From the NCBI RefSeq assembly GCF_026410285.1, contig NZ_JAPMLP010000003.1, forward strand, positions 62,001 to 126,000: a stretch of DNA of 64,000 nucleotides, written 5' to 3'. Made by a program: the position numbers and the translations under genes. Positions 43,701 through 53,900 of the stretch are shown piece by piece. Under the pieces are notes generated by a model. It worked only from the letters and a program-made list of their open reading frames with translations, was not told where the DNA came from and ran no database searches. Positions within the stretch are counted from its first letter, which is position 1. Every line of letters starts with the position of its first letter. Source of the stretch: Sulfitobacter sp. F26169L. Its GTDB lineage: Bacteria; Pseudomonadota; Alphaproteobacteria; Rhodobacterales; Rhodobacteraceae.

Positions 43701-44153
43701 ATGGCTGAAATCTTAACGAAATCGAGGGCACGAAACATATTCTACGCAGGATCACTTTTCTTCGTAGCAATTTTCATCGTGCTCGCTGTCGACAGCCACC
43801 GCCACGTGGTCAAGACATCAACCGCAGGAATGCCGCTCTCTGACGAGGTGATCCTCGGCAAACACGTCTGGGAGCGTTTTTCATGCGTGAACTGCCATTC
43901 GCTACACGGCGAAGGCGCGTATTTTGCACCCGAGGTCGGCAACGTAATGACCCGCTGGGGTGTGCTGGACGATCCCGAGGCCGCGTTTGAAATTCTGAAA
44001 GGCTGGATCGAAGCACAACCAAGCGGCATCGAAGGACGTCGCCAGATGCCCAGCTATGACCTGACGGATGAGGAAATCCGCGGGCTGGCAGAATTTCTGC
44101 GTTGGGCAGACCAAACCGACACGTTGGGCTGGCCGCCCAATGATGCGGGTTAA
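43701..44153 (+). CDS. norC: nitric oxide reductase cytochrome c subunit
   Basis: Membrane-anchored monoheme cytochrome of the cNOR complex, 150 residues. One N-terminal membrane helix (NIFYAGSLFFVAIFIVLAV) and the heme site FSCVNCHSLHGEGAYFAPE near residue 60 are clear; the distal Met is likely in RRQMPSYDL. It is the first gene of the nor run and is 19 bases from norB. An NnrR-type box lies 61 bases upstream. Confidence 0.95.
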   Translation: MAEILTKSRARNIFYAGSLFFVAIFIVLAVDSHRHVVKTSTAGMPLSDEVILGKHVWERFSCVNCHSLHGEGAYFAPEVGNVMTRWGVLDDPEAAFEILKGWIEAQPSGIEGRRQMPSYDLTDEEIRGLAEFLRWADQTDTLGWPPNDAG

Positions 44154-44171
44154 GGGGAAAGGATAACAATC

Positions 44172-45521
44172 ATGAAATATGAAACACAAAAAATCGCCTA
44201 CGCGTATTTTATCTGCGCAATGGGCCTGTTCGCCATTCAGGTTATCGGCGGGCTGCTGGCGGGGTGGATTTATGTCTCTCCCAACTTCCTGTCCGAAATA
44301 CTGCCGTTCAACGTCATCCGGATGATTCACACCAACGCGCTGATTGTGTGGTTGCTGCTCGGCTTTTTCGGGGCCGCCTATTTTCTGGTTCCCGAAGAAT
44401 CAGAGCGTGAAATCTATTCGGTCAAGCTCGCCTATCTGCAACTGATCCTTCTTGTGGTCGGTACACTTGGCGCGGTGGGCAGCTATCTGGTGGGTATCCA
44501 CGGGGGGCGCGAATTTCTCGAACAACCGCTCTGGGTGAAATTCGGTATTCTCGTCGCTGCCGTGATCTTCCTGTTCAACATCTCCATGACGGTTCTGGCG
44601 GGCAAGAAGACAGCCATTACCAACGTATTGCTTATGGGCATGTGGCTGCTGTCCCTGCTGTGGATTTTCGCATTCATCAACCCTGACAACCTGTCCTTGG
44701 ACAAAATGTACTGGTGGTTTGTCGTTCACCTGTGGGTCGAAGCCACATGGGAACTGGTCATGGCCTCCATCCTCGCCTTCCTGCTGCTCAAGCTGACCGG
44801 TGTGGACCGCGAGATCATCGAAAAATGGTTGTACGTTATCGTCGCCACCGCACTGTTTTCGGGCATTCTTGGCACGGGACACCACTACTACTGGATCGGC
44901 CTGCCCAGCTACTGGCTGTGGATCGGCTCCATTTTCTCGACCTTCGAAGTGATCCCGTTCTTCCTGATGATGTCTTTTGCATTTGTCATGGTCTGGAAAG
45001 GCAAGCGTAACCACCCCAACAAGGCCGCGCTGTTGTGGTCGCTGGGTTCTGCCACTGTTGCCTTCTTCGGTGCGGGTGTCTGGGGCTTTCTGCACACGCT
45101 GCACGGGGTTAACTTCTATTCCCACGGCACGCAGATCACTGCCGCACACGGGCACCTGTCGTTCTACGGTGCATATGTGGCGCTGAACCTTGCAATCTTC
45201 ACCTATGCAATGCCTCTGCTGCGCCAGCGCCAGCCCTATAATCAGGTGCTCAACATGGCCAGCTTCTGGCTGATGACAGGCGGGATGGCGTTTATGACCT
45301 TCGTGCTGACCTTCGCAGGAACAATCCAGACCCACATGCAACGGGTCGTTGGCGACTACTATATGGAAGTTCAGGACAGCCTGTCCCTGTTCTACATAAT
45401 GCGCTTCGGTTCCGGTGTAGCGGTGGTGTTGGGTGCACTGTTGTTCATCTATTCACAACTGGTCGTGCGCAAACGTGAAATCATCGAGCCGGGTCCACGT
45501 ATCCCTGTGGCGGGAGAATGA
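44172..45521 (+). CDS. norB: nitric oxide reductase catalytic subunit
   Basis: Twelve-helix heme-copper-oxidase relative reducing NO to N2O. The 449-residue length is that of the short cytochrome-dependent form. Metal-ligand histidines are visible in RMIHTNALIVW near residue 50, HLWVEATWELVMAS near residue 190, GTGHHYYWIG near residue 240 and AAHGHLSFYGAY near residue 325. Its stop overlaps the norQ start by four bases. Confidence 0.96.
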   Translation: MKYETQKIAYAYFICAMGLFAIQVIGGLLAGWIYVSPNFLSEILPFNVIRMIHTNALIVWLLLGFFGAAYFLVPEESEREIYSVKLAYLQLILLVVGTLGAVGSYLVGIHGGREFLEQPLWVKFGILVAAVIFLFNISMTVLAGKKTAITNVLLMGMWLLSLLWIFAFINPDNLSLDKMYWWFVVHLWVEATWELVMASILAFLLLKLTGVDREIIEKWLYVIVATALFSGILGTGHHYYWIGLPSYWLWIGSIFSTFEVIPFFLMMSFAFVMVWKGKRNHPNKAALLWSLGSATVAFFGAGVWGFLHTLHGVNFYSHGTQITAAHGHLSFYGAYVALNLAIFTYAMPLLRQRQPYNQVLNMASFWLMTGGMAFMTFVLTFAGTIQTHMQRVVGDYYMEVQDSLSLFYIMRFGSGVAVVLGALLFIYSQLVVRKREIIEPGPRIPVAGE

Positions 45522-46321
45522 TGATGAAAGATCACGTCACCCTCCACGATGTACCACACTACGCCCCCTCGGGCCGCGAATGCGAGCTGTTCGAGATGGC
45601 CCATGAAAACGGTTTGCCCCTTCTTTTGAAGGGGCCGACCGGCTGCGGCAAAACCCGTTTCGTCGAACATATGGCCGCCAAGATGGGCAAGCCGCTGTAT
45701 ACAGTGGCCTGCCATGACGATCTCTCCGCCGCTGATCTGATCGGGCGCTACCTGCTCAAGGGGGGCGAAACCGTCTGGGTTGACGGGCCGCTGACCCGCG
45801 CAGTGCGGACCGGCGGGATTTGTTACCTCGACGAGGTGATCGAGGCGCGCAAGGACGTAACAGTTGTGTTGCACCCGCTGACCGACAACCGCCGCACCCT
45901 GATGATCGACCGCACCGGCGAAGAACTGGTCGCGCCCAAAGACTTCATGCTGGTGGCCAGCTATAACCCCGGCTACCAGAACGTGCTGAAGCGGATGAAG
46001 CCGTCAACACGGCAGCGGTTTTTGTCCGTTACCTTCGATTTCCCCGAACCGGATCTGGAACTTGCCGTTGTGGTCCGTGAAAGCGGGCTTGAGGAAAGGC
46101 GCGCCGCCCCTCTTGTCCGGTTGGCGGGACACATCCGCGCACTGTCGGGGATGGACCTTGAGGAAGGCGTTTCAACCCGTCTGTTGATCTATGCCGCGAC
46201 CCTGCTGGCTGCTGGTATGGGTGTTGATCAGGCGATCGAGGCTGCAATCATCGAACCGCTCAGCGATGACGAAGACATCCAGACCGCCCTGCGCGATCTG
46301 GTCGCCACGGTTTACGGATAA
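45518..46321 (+). CDS. norQ: MoxR-type AAA ATPase NorQ
   Basis: Cytoplasmic ATPase of 267 residues needed to insert the non-heme iron of NorB. The Walker A motif is LLLKGPTGCGKTRFVEHMA near residue 35; Walker B is GGICYLDEVIEARKDV near residue 105; the sensor region is FMLVASYNPGYQ near residue 145. Three in-frame ATGs open the gene (45518, 45521 and 45524); the first overlaps the norB stop. It works with NorD downstream. Confidence 0.94.
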   Translation: MMMKDHVTLHDVPHYAPSGRECELFEMAHENGLPLLLKGPTGCGKTRFVEHMAAKMGKPLYTVACHDDLSAADLIGRYLLKGGETVWVDGPLTRAVRTGGICYLDEVIEARKDVTVVLHPLTDNRRTLMIDRTGEELVAPKDFMLVASYNPGYQNVLKRMKPSTRQRFLSVTFDFPEPDLELAVVVRESGLEERRAAPLVRLAGHIRALSGMDLEEGVSTRLLIYAATLLAAGMGVDQAIEAAIIEPLSDDEDIQTALRDLVATVYG

Positions 46322-46333
46322 GGAATTTACGCA

Positions 46334-48217
46334 ATGCATCTGCTTGACCTGATGGAGCCGGAAGAAACCGTTGGCAACCTGTGGCACAACATGGCGCACG
46401 GGATGGGCACGGATACGCTTTATCCCGATGCGGCTGTGATGCTGGCAGATGTCAGGCCAAGCCTTGCGGTGCTGTTTCGTGCCCTTGGTGGCGATGCCGG
46501 TGTGGAGTTCGGCGAAGCGCCCGCCACGCTGGTCCGCCACCGCCGCACGTTACAGCGCAAACTGGGATCCGAGCGGGAGAAGGAATACATCGCCAGCTTT
46601 GATGGCGAACGCCTGCGCCTGCCCCCGTTCATCGCAACCTATCCCGAACGTGCACTAAATCGTGCAACCTATTTCTGGCTGGTTGCATTGGCGGCACATG
46701 CGCATATTCCCGCGGCCGCCCCCACGCCCCACGCCGCCGATTGCGACAACATCCGCGCGAACGGGTTGGCCACCGTAAAGGCGCTGGCCGCATGCGCAGG
46801 ATTGCGTGACGCCTATCGCCGGATGGTTGAACTGACCCTTGCAGCACGCAGCACACCGCGCCTGCCCGCGCCCGAAGCGGCAATCGAACAAGCGGTGCGC
46901 GACTGGTTGAGCGGCGCCGGAGCAGATGTGCAGGATGTCGCGAGTGACCGCCAATATATGCCATTTGCCCCCGTCCCGTTCTGGCTACGTTTTGATGCGG
47001 CAGGATCGGGTGTATCCGCCAGTGTCGAGGAAGCAGAAGAAGCCGCAGCACCGCCCCCCACCGCCGCCACAACCAGCCGTAAACTGGGCGAGCGTAAGGA
47101 CCGCGACGAGGTGAACCGCAAGGACAGCTTCATCCTGCACCGCTTTGAATCGATCCTGTCATGGGTTGAATCCATGAATCTCAACCGCAGCGTTGACGAT
47201 GACGATGACGAAAACGCCCAGAAAGCGGCAGACGATCAGGACAATATCACCCTGTCGAAGGTCGACAAGAAAGCGGCAACCCGTCTGCGCCTGCACCTTG
47301 ATCTGTCGCCCTCTGACGCAGACCATGAAAAGCTCGCTGGCGAGTTTACCTACCCCGAGTGGAACCATCGCAGCCGCAGCTATATGGATGCACATTGCCG
47401 CGTTCTTGATGCTCCTGCGGTGCCTGATGAAAAGAACACATTCACCCCGAACGCCGCGCGCATCCGTGAGGTGCGTCGCCAGTTCGAAACACTGCGCCCC
47501 CGACGCATCCTGCGTCCGCGCCAGATTGACGGCAGCGAGCTGGATCTTGACGCGCTGATCAGCGCGCAGGCCAACCTGAAGGCCACCGGACACGGCAGCG
47601 ACCGCATCTGGCAATCCGCACGTCAGATAGAACGCGATCTGGCTGTTGCCTTTCTGATTGACACATCCCGCTCGACCGAGGCGGCGGTGGGCGATACCTG
47701 CGTCATCGATGTGGCGCGCGAGGCGCTGGCCGCGCTTGCCACTGGCATTGACGCAGCCGGTGACAGTCTGGGCATCTGGGGATTTTCCTCTTTGCGCCGT
47801 GACCGCGTGTTCCTGACCCGATGCAAAGGGTTTGAAACCAAGATGTCACCGGCGATCACGGCAAACATTTGCGCCCTTATCCCCGGGCATTACACCCGTC
47901 TGGGGGCTGCGATCCGCCACACCTCTGCCATGCTGGCCGAGCAATCCGCCACCCGCAAGCTGTTGATCGTTCTCACAGACGGCAAACCCAACGATCTGGA
48001 CCACTACGAGGGCCAGCACGGTGTCGAAGACAGCCGTATGGCGGTGCGCGAAGCACGCAGCGCGGGGCAGAGCTTGCACGGCGTCATCATCGATGAAGAC
48101 GGCCAGGACTGGTTTGCGCGTATATTCGGGCGGGGCGGCTTCAGCCTGCTGCCCGATCCCGCCCGCCTGCCCCGCGCCCTCCCCGATATTTACCGCACAC
48201 TCACTCAGGAGACCTGA
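46334..48217 (+). CDS. norD: von Willebrand A-domain activator NorD
   Basis: A 627-residue partner of NorQ for assembly of NO reductase. The C-terminal VWA domain carries the MIDAS motif FLIDTSRSTEAAV near residue 435, and further metal contacts in GHYTRLGAAIRHTSA and VLTDGKPND. A Ser/Ala/Pro- and Asp-rich stretch around residues 235-310 separates it from the helical N-terminal half. It starts 12 bases after norQ. Confidence 0.93.
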   Translation: MHLLDLMEPEETVGNLWHNMAHGMGTDTLYPDAAVMLADVRPSLAVLFRALGGDAGVEFGEAPATLVRHRRTLQRKLGSEREKEYIASFDGERLRLPPFIATYPERALNRATYFWLVALAAHAHIPAAAPTPHAADCDNIRANGLATVKALAACAGLRDAYRRMVELTLAARSTPRLPAPEAAIEQAVRDWLSGAGADVQDVASDRQYMPFAPVPFWLRFDAAGSGVSASVEEAEEAAAPPPTAATTSRKLGERKDRDEVNRKDSFILHRFESILSWVESMNLNRSVDDDDDENAQKAADDQDNITLSKVDKKAATRLRLHLDLSPSDADHEKLAGEFTYPEWNHRSRSYMDAHCRVLDAPAVPDEKNTFTPNAARIREVRRQFETLRPRRILRPRQIDGSELDLDALISAQANLKATGHGSDRIWQSARQIERDLAVAFLIDTSRSTEAAVGDTCVIDVAREALAALATGIDAAGDSLGIWGFSSLRRDRVFLTRCKGFETKMSPAITANICALIPGHYTRLGAAIRHTSAMLAEQSATRKLLIVLTDGKPNDLDHYEGQHGVEDSRMAVREARSAGQSLHGVIIDEDGQDWFARIFGRGGFSLLPDPARLPRALPDIYRTLTQET

Positions 48218-48218
48218 A

Positions 48219-48392
48219 ATGCGCTATCTTACTCCCTTCCTCATGGTTATCGCTTCACCCGTCTGGGCTGCCGGATTTGAACGTCCCATCCCTCAGGCCC
48301 AATCCGCCACTGCCGAGATGTGGTTCGCACTTGCATCAATCATGCTGATTGCCGCGCTGGCGCTGGTGAACTACCTGGTGATGCGAAAATGA
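48219..48392 (+). CDS. small exported/membrane protein of the nor operon
   Basis: A 57-residue protein immediately after norD. It has an N-terminal hydrophobic segment that may be a signal (YLTPFLMVIASPVWAAG), a short loop (FERPIPQAQSATAEMW) and a second hydrophobic helix (FALASIMLIAALALVNYLVM) ending in Arg-Lys. AGGAGACCTGA precedes the ATG. The stop overlaps the next start by four bases (ATGA). The family is not recognised with certainty; it takes the place where norF-like small proteins are found. Confidence 0.75.
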   Translation: MRYLTPFLMVIASPVWAAGFERPIPQAQSATAEMWFALASIMLIAALALVNYLVMRK

Positions 48393-48628
48393 CCCAAGAA
48401 GGCTGGTCCTCGCGCAAGATTGCGCTGGTGCTTTACCCGTTTGCCGCTGGGGCTGCGGGGGTAAATGTATTCTTCGCCGCCCTTATCGGCAGCTGGATGG
48501 GTGGCCCTGTGTTGGCAACGGGCTGGTCATTTGCGCTTGGATGCGTCATCGGCGTGCCTGCATCGATTGCATTTGCACGACATATCCGGCGGCTGATGGA
48601 TCAGGCAGAAGGTGAGGCAGGTCAGTGA
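48389..48628 (+). CDS. small two-helix membrane protein of the nor operon
   Basis: A 79-residue protein with two predicted membrane helices (IALVLYPFAAGAAGVNVFFA and GWSFALGCVIGVPASIAFA) and a basic C-terminal tail (RHIRRLMDQAEGE). It overlaps its neighbours by four bases on both sides. The position next to nnrS/nnrU suggests a NorF- or NnrT-like accessory protein of NO respiration, but I cannot assign it firmly. Confidence 0.75.
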   Translation: MTQEGWSSRKIALVLYPFAAGAAGVNVFFAALIGSWMGGPVLATGWSFALGCVIGVPASIAFARHIRRLMDQAEGEAGQ

Positions 48629-48882
48629 AAATTACAATGACAGACGGTCAAGCCACTGTTGACGCAGAGGATCTGGGGCCATTGCTGGGGATTGAGCCCG
48701 CAGCGGTGCCGCAGAAGATGCGCAGCGGCCAGATCACCAGCCTTTTCGAAACAGGCATTGATGAAGATGCAGGCCGTTACCGGCTGACCTTTTTTTACGA
48801 TAACAGACGCATCCGGCTGACATGCGCAGCGGATGGCACTGTGCTCTCGACAATTCGTACACCCGTTGGAAAACAGACATGA
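48625..48882 (+). CDS. DUF6522-like small protein
   Basis: An 85-residue soluble protein starting with GTG in a GTGA overlap. Visible features are VDAEDLGPLLGIEPAAVPQK near residue 11, MRSGQITSLFETGIDEDAG near residue 34, and RYRLTFFYDNRRIRLTC near residue 53. This pattern resembles the small DUF6522 family, which is often seen beside denitrification and metal-respiration genes. Function unknown. Confidence 0.7.
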   Translation: MKITMTDGQATVDAEDLGPLLGIEPAAVPQKMRSGQITSLFETGIDEDAGRYRLTFFYDNRRIRLTCAADGTVLSTIRTPVGKQT

Positions 48883-50087
48883 CCCTTTCAACCGCCGAAC
48901 AAATGCGCCAGTGGCGTGGCCCTGCCCTTCTCAGTTTCGGGTTCCGCCCGATGTTCCTTTTTGCTGCTGTCTGGGCTGCTTGCGCGATGGTAATCTGGAT
49001 TGCGATGCTGTCGGGGCTGCTGGACCTGCCGACCCGATTTGATCCCGTGACATGGCATGCCCATGAATTCCTGTTCGGATACCTAAGCGCCGTGATCGCC
49101 GGATTTCTACTGACTGCAGTGCCCAACTGGACAGGCCGCCTGCCGGTGGTCGGCTGGCCGCTTGGCGGGCTGGCCGCACTCTGGCTGCTGGGGCGGCTAG
49201 CGGTTGCCGTATCCGGTTACCTTCCCGTCTGGCTGATGAGCACGCTTGATCTGGCCTTTCTAGCGGTGCTGAGCCTGATTATTCTACGTGAAATCATCGC
49301 CGGAAAAAACTGGCGCAACCTGCCCGTGCTGGCATTGGTTAGCGCCTTGATTATCGCGAACCTTTTATTCCATCTGGAAGCCGCACAGGGCGGTGGCGCC
49401 GCCCAAGGGCTTGGGATGCGTCTGGGACTGTCGCTGGTTCTGGTGCTGATTTCGCTGATCGGTGGCAGGATCATCCCGTCATTTACCCGCAACTGGCTGG
49501 TCAAACGACAGGTGAGCAAGCTACCCACACCTCCTATGCAGAGGTTTGACAAAGCGACCGTTCTGGTCACCCTTGCTGCCCTGCTGGGGTGGAGCGTTGC
49601 GGCCCACAACCCGTTGACCGGCGCGGCCCTTGTTTTGATTGCCGGTCTGAACCTGATGCGACTGGTTCGCTGGCAGGGTCTTGCGACTGTTGCCGAACCA
49701 CTGGTCTGGATTTTGCACGTCGCGTTTTTGTTTGTCCCCTTGGGCGCGCTGGCCATGGGCGTCTCGATCCTGTTCCCTGACAGCATTTCACAGGCTGCCG
49801 CCCTTCACATCTGGACCGCAGGCGCGATCGGGCTGATGACGATCGCCGTGATGACCCGCGCCACCCGGGGCCATGCGGGCCATCCGCTCGAAGCCGGCCA
49901 CACCACCACCGCGCTATATCTGGCGTTGATCCTGTCTGTCCCCCTGCGGCTTGCCGCCGATCTGTTGCCGGATATGCGTACCGCACTGCTGGACGCCTCG
50001 GCGTTGTTCTGGATAATCGGCTTTGCCAGTTTCGTCGCGATATACGGCCCCATGCTTGTGTTGGCGAAGAAGGGGCCGAAACAATGA
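48879..50087 (+). CDS. nnrS: NnrS family heme-copper membrane protein
   Basis: Polytopic membrane protein of about 402 residues with around twelve helices. NnrS binds heme and copper and protects cells against nitrosative stress. Family features are FGFRPMFLFAAVWAAC near residue 20, the histidine stretch VTWHAHEFLFGYLSAVIAGF near residue 55, GGRIIPSFTRNWL near residue 195 and MTRATRGHAGHPL near residue 325. The ATG overlaps the DUF6522-like stop by four bases; nnrU follows in the same way. Confidence 0.93.
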   Translation: MTLSTAEQMRQWRGPALLSFGFRPMFLFAAVWAACAMVIWIAMLSGLLDLPTRFDPVTWHAHEFLFGYLSAVIAGFLLTAVPNWTGRLPVVGWPLGGLAALWLLGRLAVAVSGYLPVWLMSTLDLAFLAVLSLIILREIIAGKNWRNLPVLALVSALIIANLLFHLEAAQGGGAAQGLGMRLGLSLVLVLISLIGGRIIPSFTRNWLVKRQVSKLPTPPMQRFDKATVLVTLAALLGWSVAAHNPLTGAALVLIAGLNLMRLVRWQGLATVAEPLVWILHVAFLFVPLGALAMGVSILFPDSISQAAALHIWTAGAIGLMTIAVMTRATRGHAGHPLEAGHTTTALYLALILSVPLRLAADLLPDMRTALLDASALFWIIGFASFVAIYGPMLVLAKKGPKQ

Positions 50088-50755
50088 GCTGGCTGCAATA
50101 TGGTGGTGTGATTGCGCTGTTCTTTCTGACCCACTCCATCCCCGTGCGCCCGAAAATCCGCGCGCGACTGGTGGCAGGATTGGGAGAGCGCGGCTTTACG
50201 CTGGCCTATTCGCTGTTGTCATTGGGTATGCTCGCCGCTGTAATTGCAGCGGCGCGCCACGCGCCATTTGTAATGATCTGGGCGCAAGCACCATGGATGC
50301 ATCATGTGGTTTTTGCCGGTATGTTGATCGTGTGCCTGATTGTCGCCTACAGCCTGGGGCGGCCCAACCCGTTTTCATTCGGCGGTGCCGACAACAACAG
50401 CTTTGATCCACGTCATCCCGGAATTGTTGGCTGGCTACGGCATCCGGTACTGGCTGCACTGGCGCTGTGGGCGGCCCTGCATCTGTTACCCAACGGCGAT
50501 CTGGCGCATGTGCTGCTGTTCGGCATTTTTGCAGGCTTTGCCGTGTTGGGTCGAAAATTGATCGACAGGCGCAAAAAGCGGGAAATGACGCCGCAGCACT
50601 GGCAGGCAACCCTTGATAGCGCCAGACGGCACCGCCCGCTTGCGCCCCGCACAGCCGATCTGCCTTGGCTGCTGAAACGTACCGTTATTGCCGTGACCGT
50701 CTATGCCTGCCTTTTCGTGTTTCACAGTGCAATCATTCGCGTCCCGCTGATCTAG
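50084..50755 (+). CDS. nnrU: NnrU family membrane protein
   Basis: A 223-residue membrane protein with about five or six helices. The NnrU pattern is visible: FFLTHSIPVRPKIRARLV near residue 13, NPFSFGGADNNSFDPRHPGI near residue 95 and WLRHPVLAALALWAALHLLPNG near residue 116. It is distantly related to the methyltransferase NnrU/MddA/isoprenylcysteine class, but its role in NO metabolism is unresolved. It ends the nor run; a hairpin follows 26 bases later. Confidence 0.9.
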   Translation: MSWLQYGGVIALFFLTHSIPVRPKIRARLVAGLGERGFTLAYSLLSLGMLAAVIAAARHAPFVMIWAQAPWMHHVVFAGMLIVCLIVAYSLGRPNPFSFGGADNNSFDPRHPGIVGWLRHPVLAALALWAALHLLPNGDLAHVLLFGIFAGFAVLGRKLIDRRKKREMTPQHWQATLDSARRHRPLAPRTADLPWLLKRTVIAVTVYACLFVFHSAIIRVPLI

Positions 50756-50774
50756 GGCGCAGAGAGAGAGCCGG

Positions 50775-50801
50775 AAAAAAAGGGGTGCCCGAAGGCACCC
50801 C
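50775..50801 (-). terminator. intrinsic terminator for nrdJ
   Basis: GGGGTGCC (50782-50789) and GGCACCCC (50794-50801) form an 8-bp stem around a four-base loop; on the minus strand the stem is followed by seven Ts (50775-50781). It lies 138 bases after the nrdJ stop and 26 bases after nnrU, so it may also slow transcripts arriving from nnrU. Confidence 0.75.
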
Positions 50802-50908
50802 GAGGTTCGCATGACCGAGCTCGTTAGTTTACCGCTCGTTGTTGTTTTATGCCTGTGGCTTGGTCAGCGTCAGGGGCAAGCGCACCCGCCCCGGATTCGA
50901 ATTTCAAG

Positions 50909-50931
50909 GGTCGGGCATGTTATGCCCGACC
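50909..50931 (-). terminator. stem-loop just after the nrdJ stop
   Basis: GGTCGGGCAT (50909-50918) pairs perfectly with ATGCCCGACC (50922-50931) over a three-base loop. It lies seven bases beyond the nrdJ stop. There is no T-run, so it may be an mRNA 3' stabiliser or part of a Rho-dependent end. Confidence 0.6.
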
Positions 50932-50938
50932 AGATTTG

Positions 50939-53900
50939 TCAGCTACAACCCGAGGTGCCGCCGCAGGTGTTGCACTTCATACAAGTGCCGTTGCGCACCA
51001 GCGTGTAGTTACCGCACTCGCCACAGGCTTCGCCTTCATAGCCTTGCATCTTTGCCTTTGTGCGGCTGTCCATCGATACCGCCCCCGAGGAAATGGCCGT
51101 GCTACTGCTGGCAACTGCAACTGCTGTCGCAACGCCGCCGTCTTCCTGCGGCATCACCGATGTCAGCGCCTGCATCGCTGCCGACTGCCCCCCTTGCAAC
51201 ACCGTCAGGTTTTGCGGCACGCGGTTGCGCAGATACCCCGGAGAGCTGATTTGCTTAAGCACTTCAAGGGATTTCGCCGCCGCATTTTCCGACAGTTCGG
51301 ATACATTGGACACACCCTCTTCCTCACCGCGTCCCAAGGTATCGAATGTCGCGCCCTGTGGCTGCACATGCGCAAGGTCCGTACGGTCCAGATAGCTGAC
51401 CGCTAGTTCGCGGAAAATATAGTCGAGGATCGAGGTGGCCGATTTGATGCTGTCGTTGCCCTGCACCATGCCCGCAGGCTCGAATTTCGTAAATGTAAAC
51501 GCATCGACGAATTCTTCCAGCGGCACACCGTATTGCAGGCCGACAGACACAGCGATGGCGAAATTGTTCATCATCGCGCGGAAACCCGCGCCTTCCTTGT
51601 GCATATCGATGAAGATTTCGCCAAGGTTGCCGTCCTGATACTCGCCCGTGCGCAGATATACCTTGTGGCCGCCGATATTGGCCTTCTGGGTATAGCCCTT
51701 GCGCCGTTGTGGCATCTTTTCACGGTGGGACTTGACGATCTCTTTCACGATCACCTTTTCGATGATCTTTTCCGCCATCACGACGGATTTCTCGTGGATC
51801 GATCCGCTTTCCAGCGTCTCTGCCGCCTCGTCGTCGTCTTCGACCAGCGCTGCCGCCAAAGGCTGCGACAGTTTTGATCCGTCACGGTAAAGAGCATTTG
51901 CCTTGATGCCCAGCGACCACGACAATTCATACGCTTTCTGGCAATCCTCAATGGTGGCATCATTGGGCATGTTGATCGTTTTGGAGATCGCGCCCGAGAT
52001 GAACGATTGTGCCGCAGCCATCATATAAATGTGGCTGTTCACCGACAGATACCGTTTGCCCTTCTTGCCGCACGGATTTGCGCAATCAAAAATGCTGTAG
52101 TGTTCCTGCTTGAGATGCGGCGCGCCTTCCAGAGTCATCGTGCCACAGACATGGTCGTTTGCGGCCTCGATATCTTGTTTGGAAAAGCCCAGCGATTTCA
52201 GCAGATCGAACGTCGGGTCGTTCAGCTTGTCTGTGGGGATGCCCAGCACCTGGGTGCAAAACGCCTCGCCCAATGTCCACTGGTTGAACACAAACCGGAT
52301 ATCAAATGCAGAGGCCAGCGCGCCATCAATCTTGGCCAGCTCGTTGGGGCCAAAACCGTGGCCCATCAGCGTGGTGTGGTTGATCGCGGGTGCATTCCCG
52401 ATGCTGCCATGACCAACTGCATGGCTGACGATCTCTTCGATCTGGGCAGAGCCATAGCCAAGCTTTTCCAACGCGGCAGGCACAGACTGGTTGATGATCT
52501 TGAAATAGCCACCACCGGCAAGCTTTTTGAACTTCACCAGCGCGAAGTCAGGCTCGATCCCCGTGGTGTCACAATCCATCACCAGACCGATGGTGCCGGT
52601 TGGCGCAATCACGGATGTCTGCGCGTTGCGGTAGCCGTGCTTTTCGCCCAGCGTCAGCGCCTCGTCCCATGTGGACATTGCCACATCAACCAGACCGGCC
52701 TGCGGGCAGTTGGCATGATCCAGCGGCAGGGGCTTGATCGCCAGCTTTTCATAGCCGGCCTTCTCGCCGTAAGCCGCGTGGCGGTGATTGCGGATCACCC
52801 GCAGCATGTGTTCGCTGTTTTTACTGTAACCGGGGAACGCGCCCAGTTCACCCGCCATTTCGGCGGAGGTGGCATAGGCAACGCCGGTCATAATGGCTGT
52901 CAGCGCACCACACAACGCGCGGCCCTCTTCACTGTCATAGCTGTAGCCCATGTTCATCAGCAATCCGCCGATGTTTGCATAGCCCAGACCCAGCGTGCGG
53001 AAATCATACGAGCGCTGCGCAATCTCTTTGGACGGGAACTGCGCCATCATCACCGAGATTTCGAGCGTTACAGTCCACAGCCGCGAAGCATGCATGTAAT
53101 CTTCAACCTGAAATTCACCATTCTTGAGGAAAGTCAGCAGGTTCATCGACGCGAGGTTACAAGCCGTGTCGTCAAGGAACATATATTCCGAACACGGGTT
53201 AGAGCCGCGGATCGCGCCGTCTTCGGGGCATGTGTGCCAGTCGTTTACCGTATCGTGATACTGAATGCCCGGATCGGCGCATGCCCATGCGGCATGTCCG
53301 ACCTGATCCCACAGATCACGTGCGCGGATTGTCTTGGCCACTTTCCCTGTGGTGCGGTCAAGCAGTTCCCAATCGGCATCCTTCTCGACAGCGGTCAAAA
53401 AGCCGTTGGTGACGCGGATCGAGTTGTTGGAATTCTGGCCTGAAACGGAACTATACGCCTCGGAGTCCCAGTCGGTGTCGTACGTCGGGAACTCGATAGA
53501 GGTGTGGCCCTGCTTTGCGTAATCCAGCACCCGTTTCACGTATGTCTCCGGTATCGCTACCTTTTTGGCGGCGCGAACTGCGGCTTTCAACTGGTCGTTC
53601 TTGGCAGGGTCGTACGCGTCTGCTTCCAGACCGTCCCAGCCTGCGATCGCGGCAAAGATCAGGTTCAGCTTCTGTTCGTGCATTTTGGAGCCGGCAACGA
53701 TGGACGCGACCTTTTGCTCTTCGAGAACTTTCCAGTTGATGAAATCTTCGATATCGGGGTGATCCGCATCAACGATCACCATCTTGGCTGCACGGCGTGT
53801 GGTGCCACCCGATTTAATCGCACCGGCGGCGCGGTCACCTATTTTCAGGAAACCCATCAAACCGGAGGATTTACCCCCACCCGACAGCTTTTCACCCGCG

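Noticed and set aside
44400-45341. A 313-codon open frame antisense to norB
   Set aside because: His- and Gln-rich composition reflects reversed membrane-helix codons; no ribosome-binding site or domain.
48219-48392. Assigning the first small gene after norD as norE or norF
   Set aside because: norE is a CoxIII-like protein with several helices, which this is not; a norF assignment is possible but not supported by a recognisable signature.
50885-50915. A tRNA T-arm-like GATTCGAAT stretch after nnrU
   Set aside because: No acceptor or anticodon arms can be built around it; it lies beside the nrdJ stem-loop.
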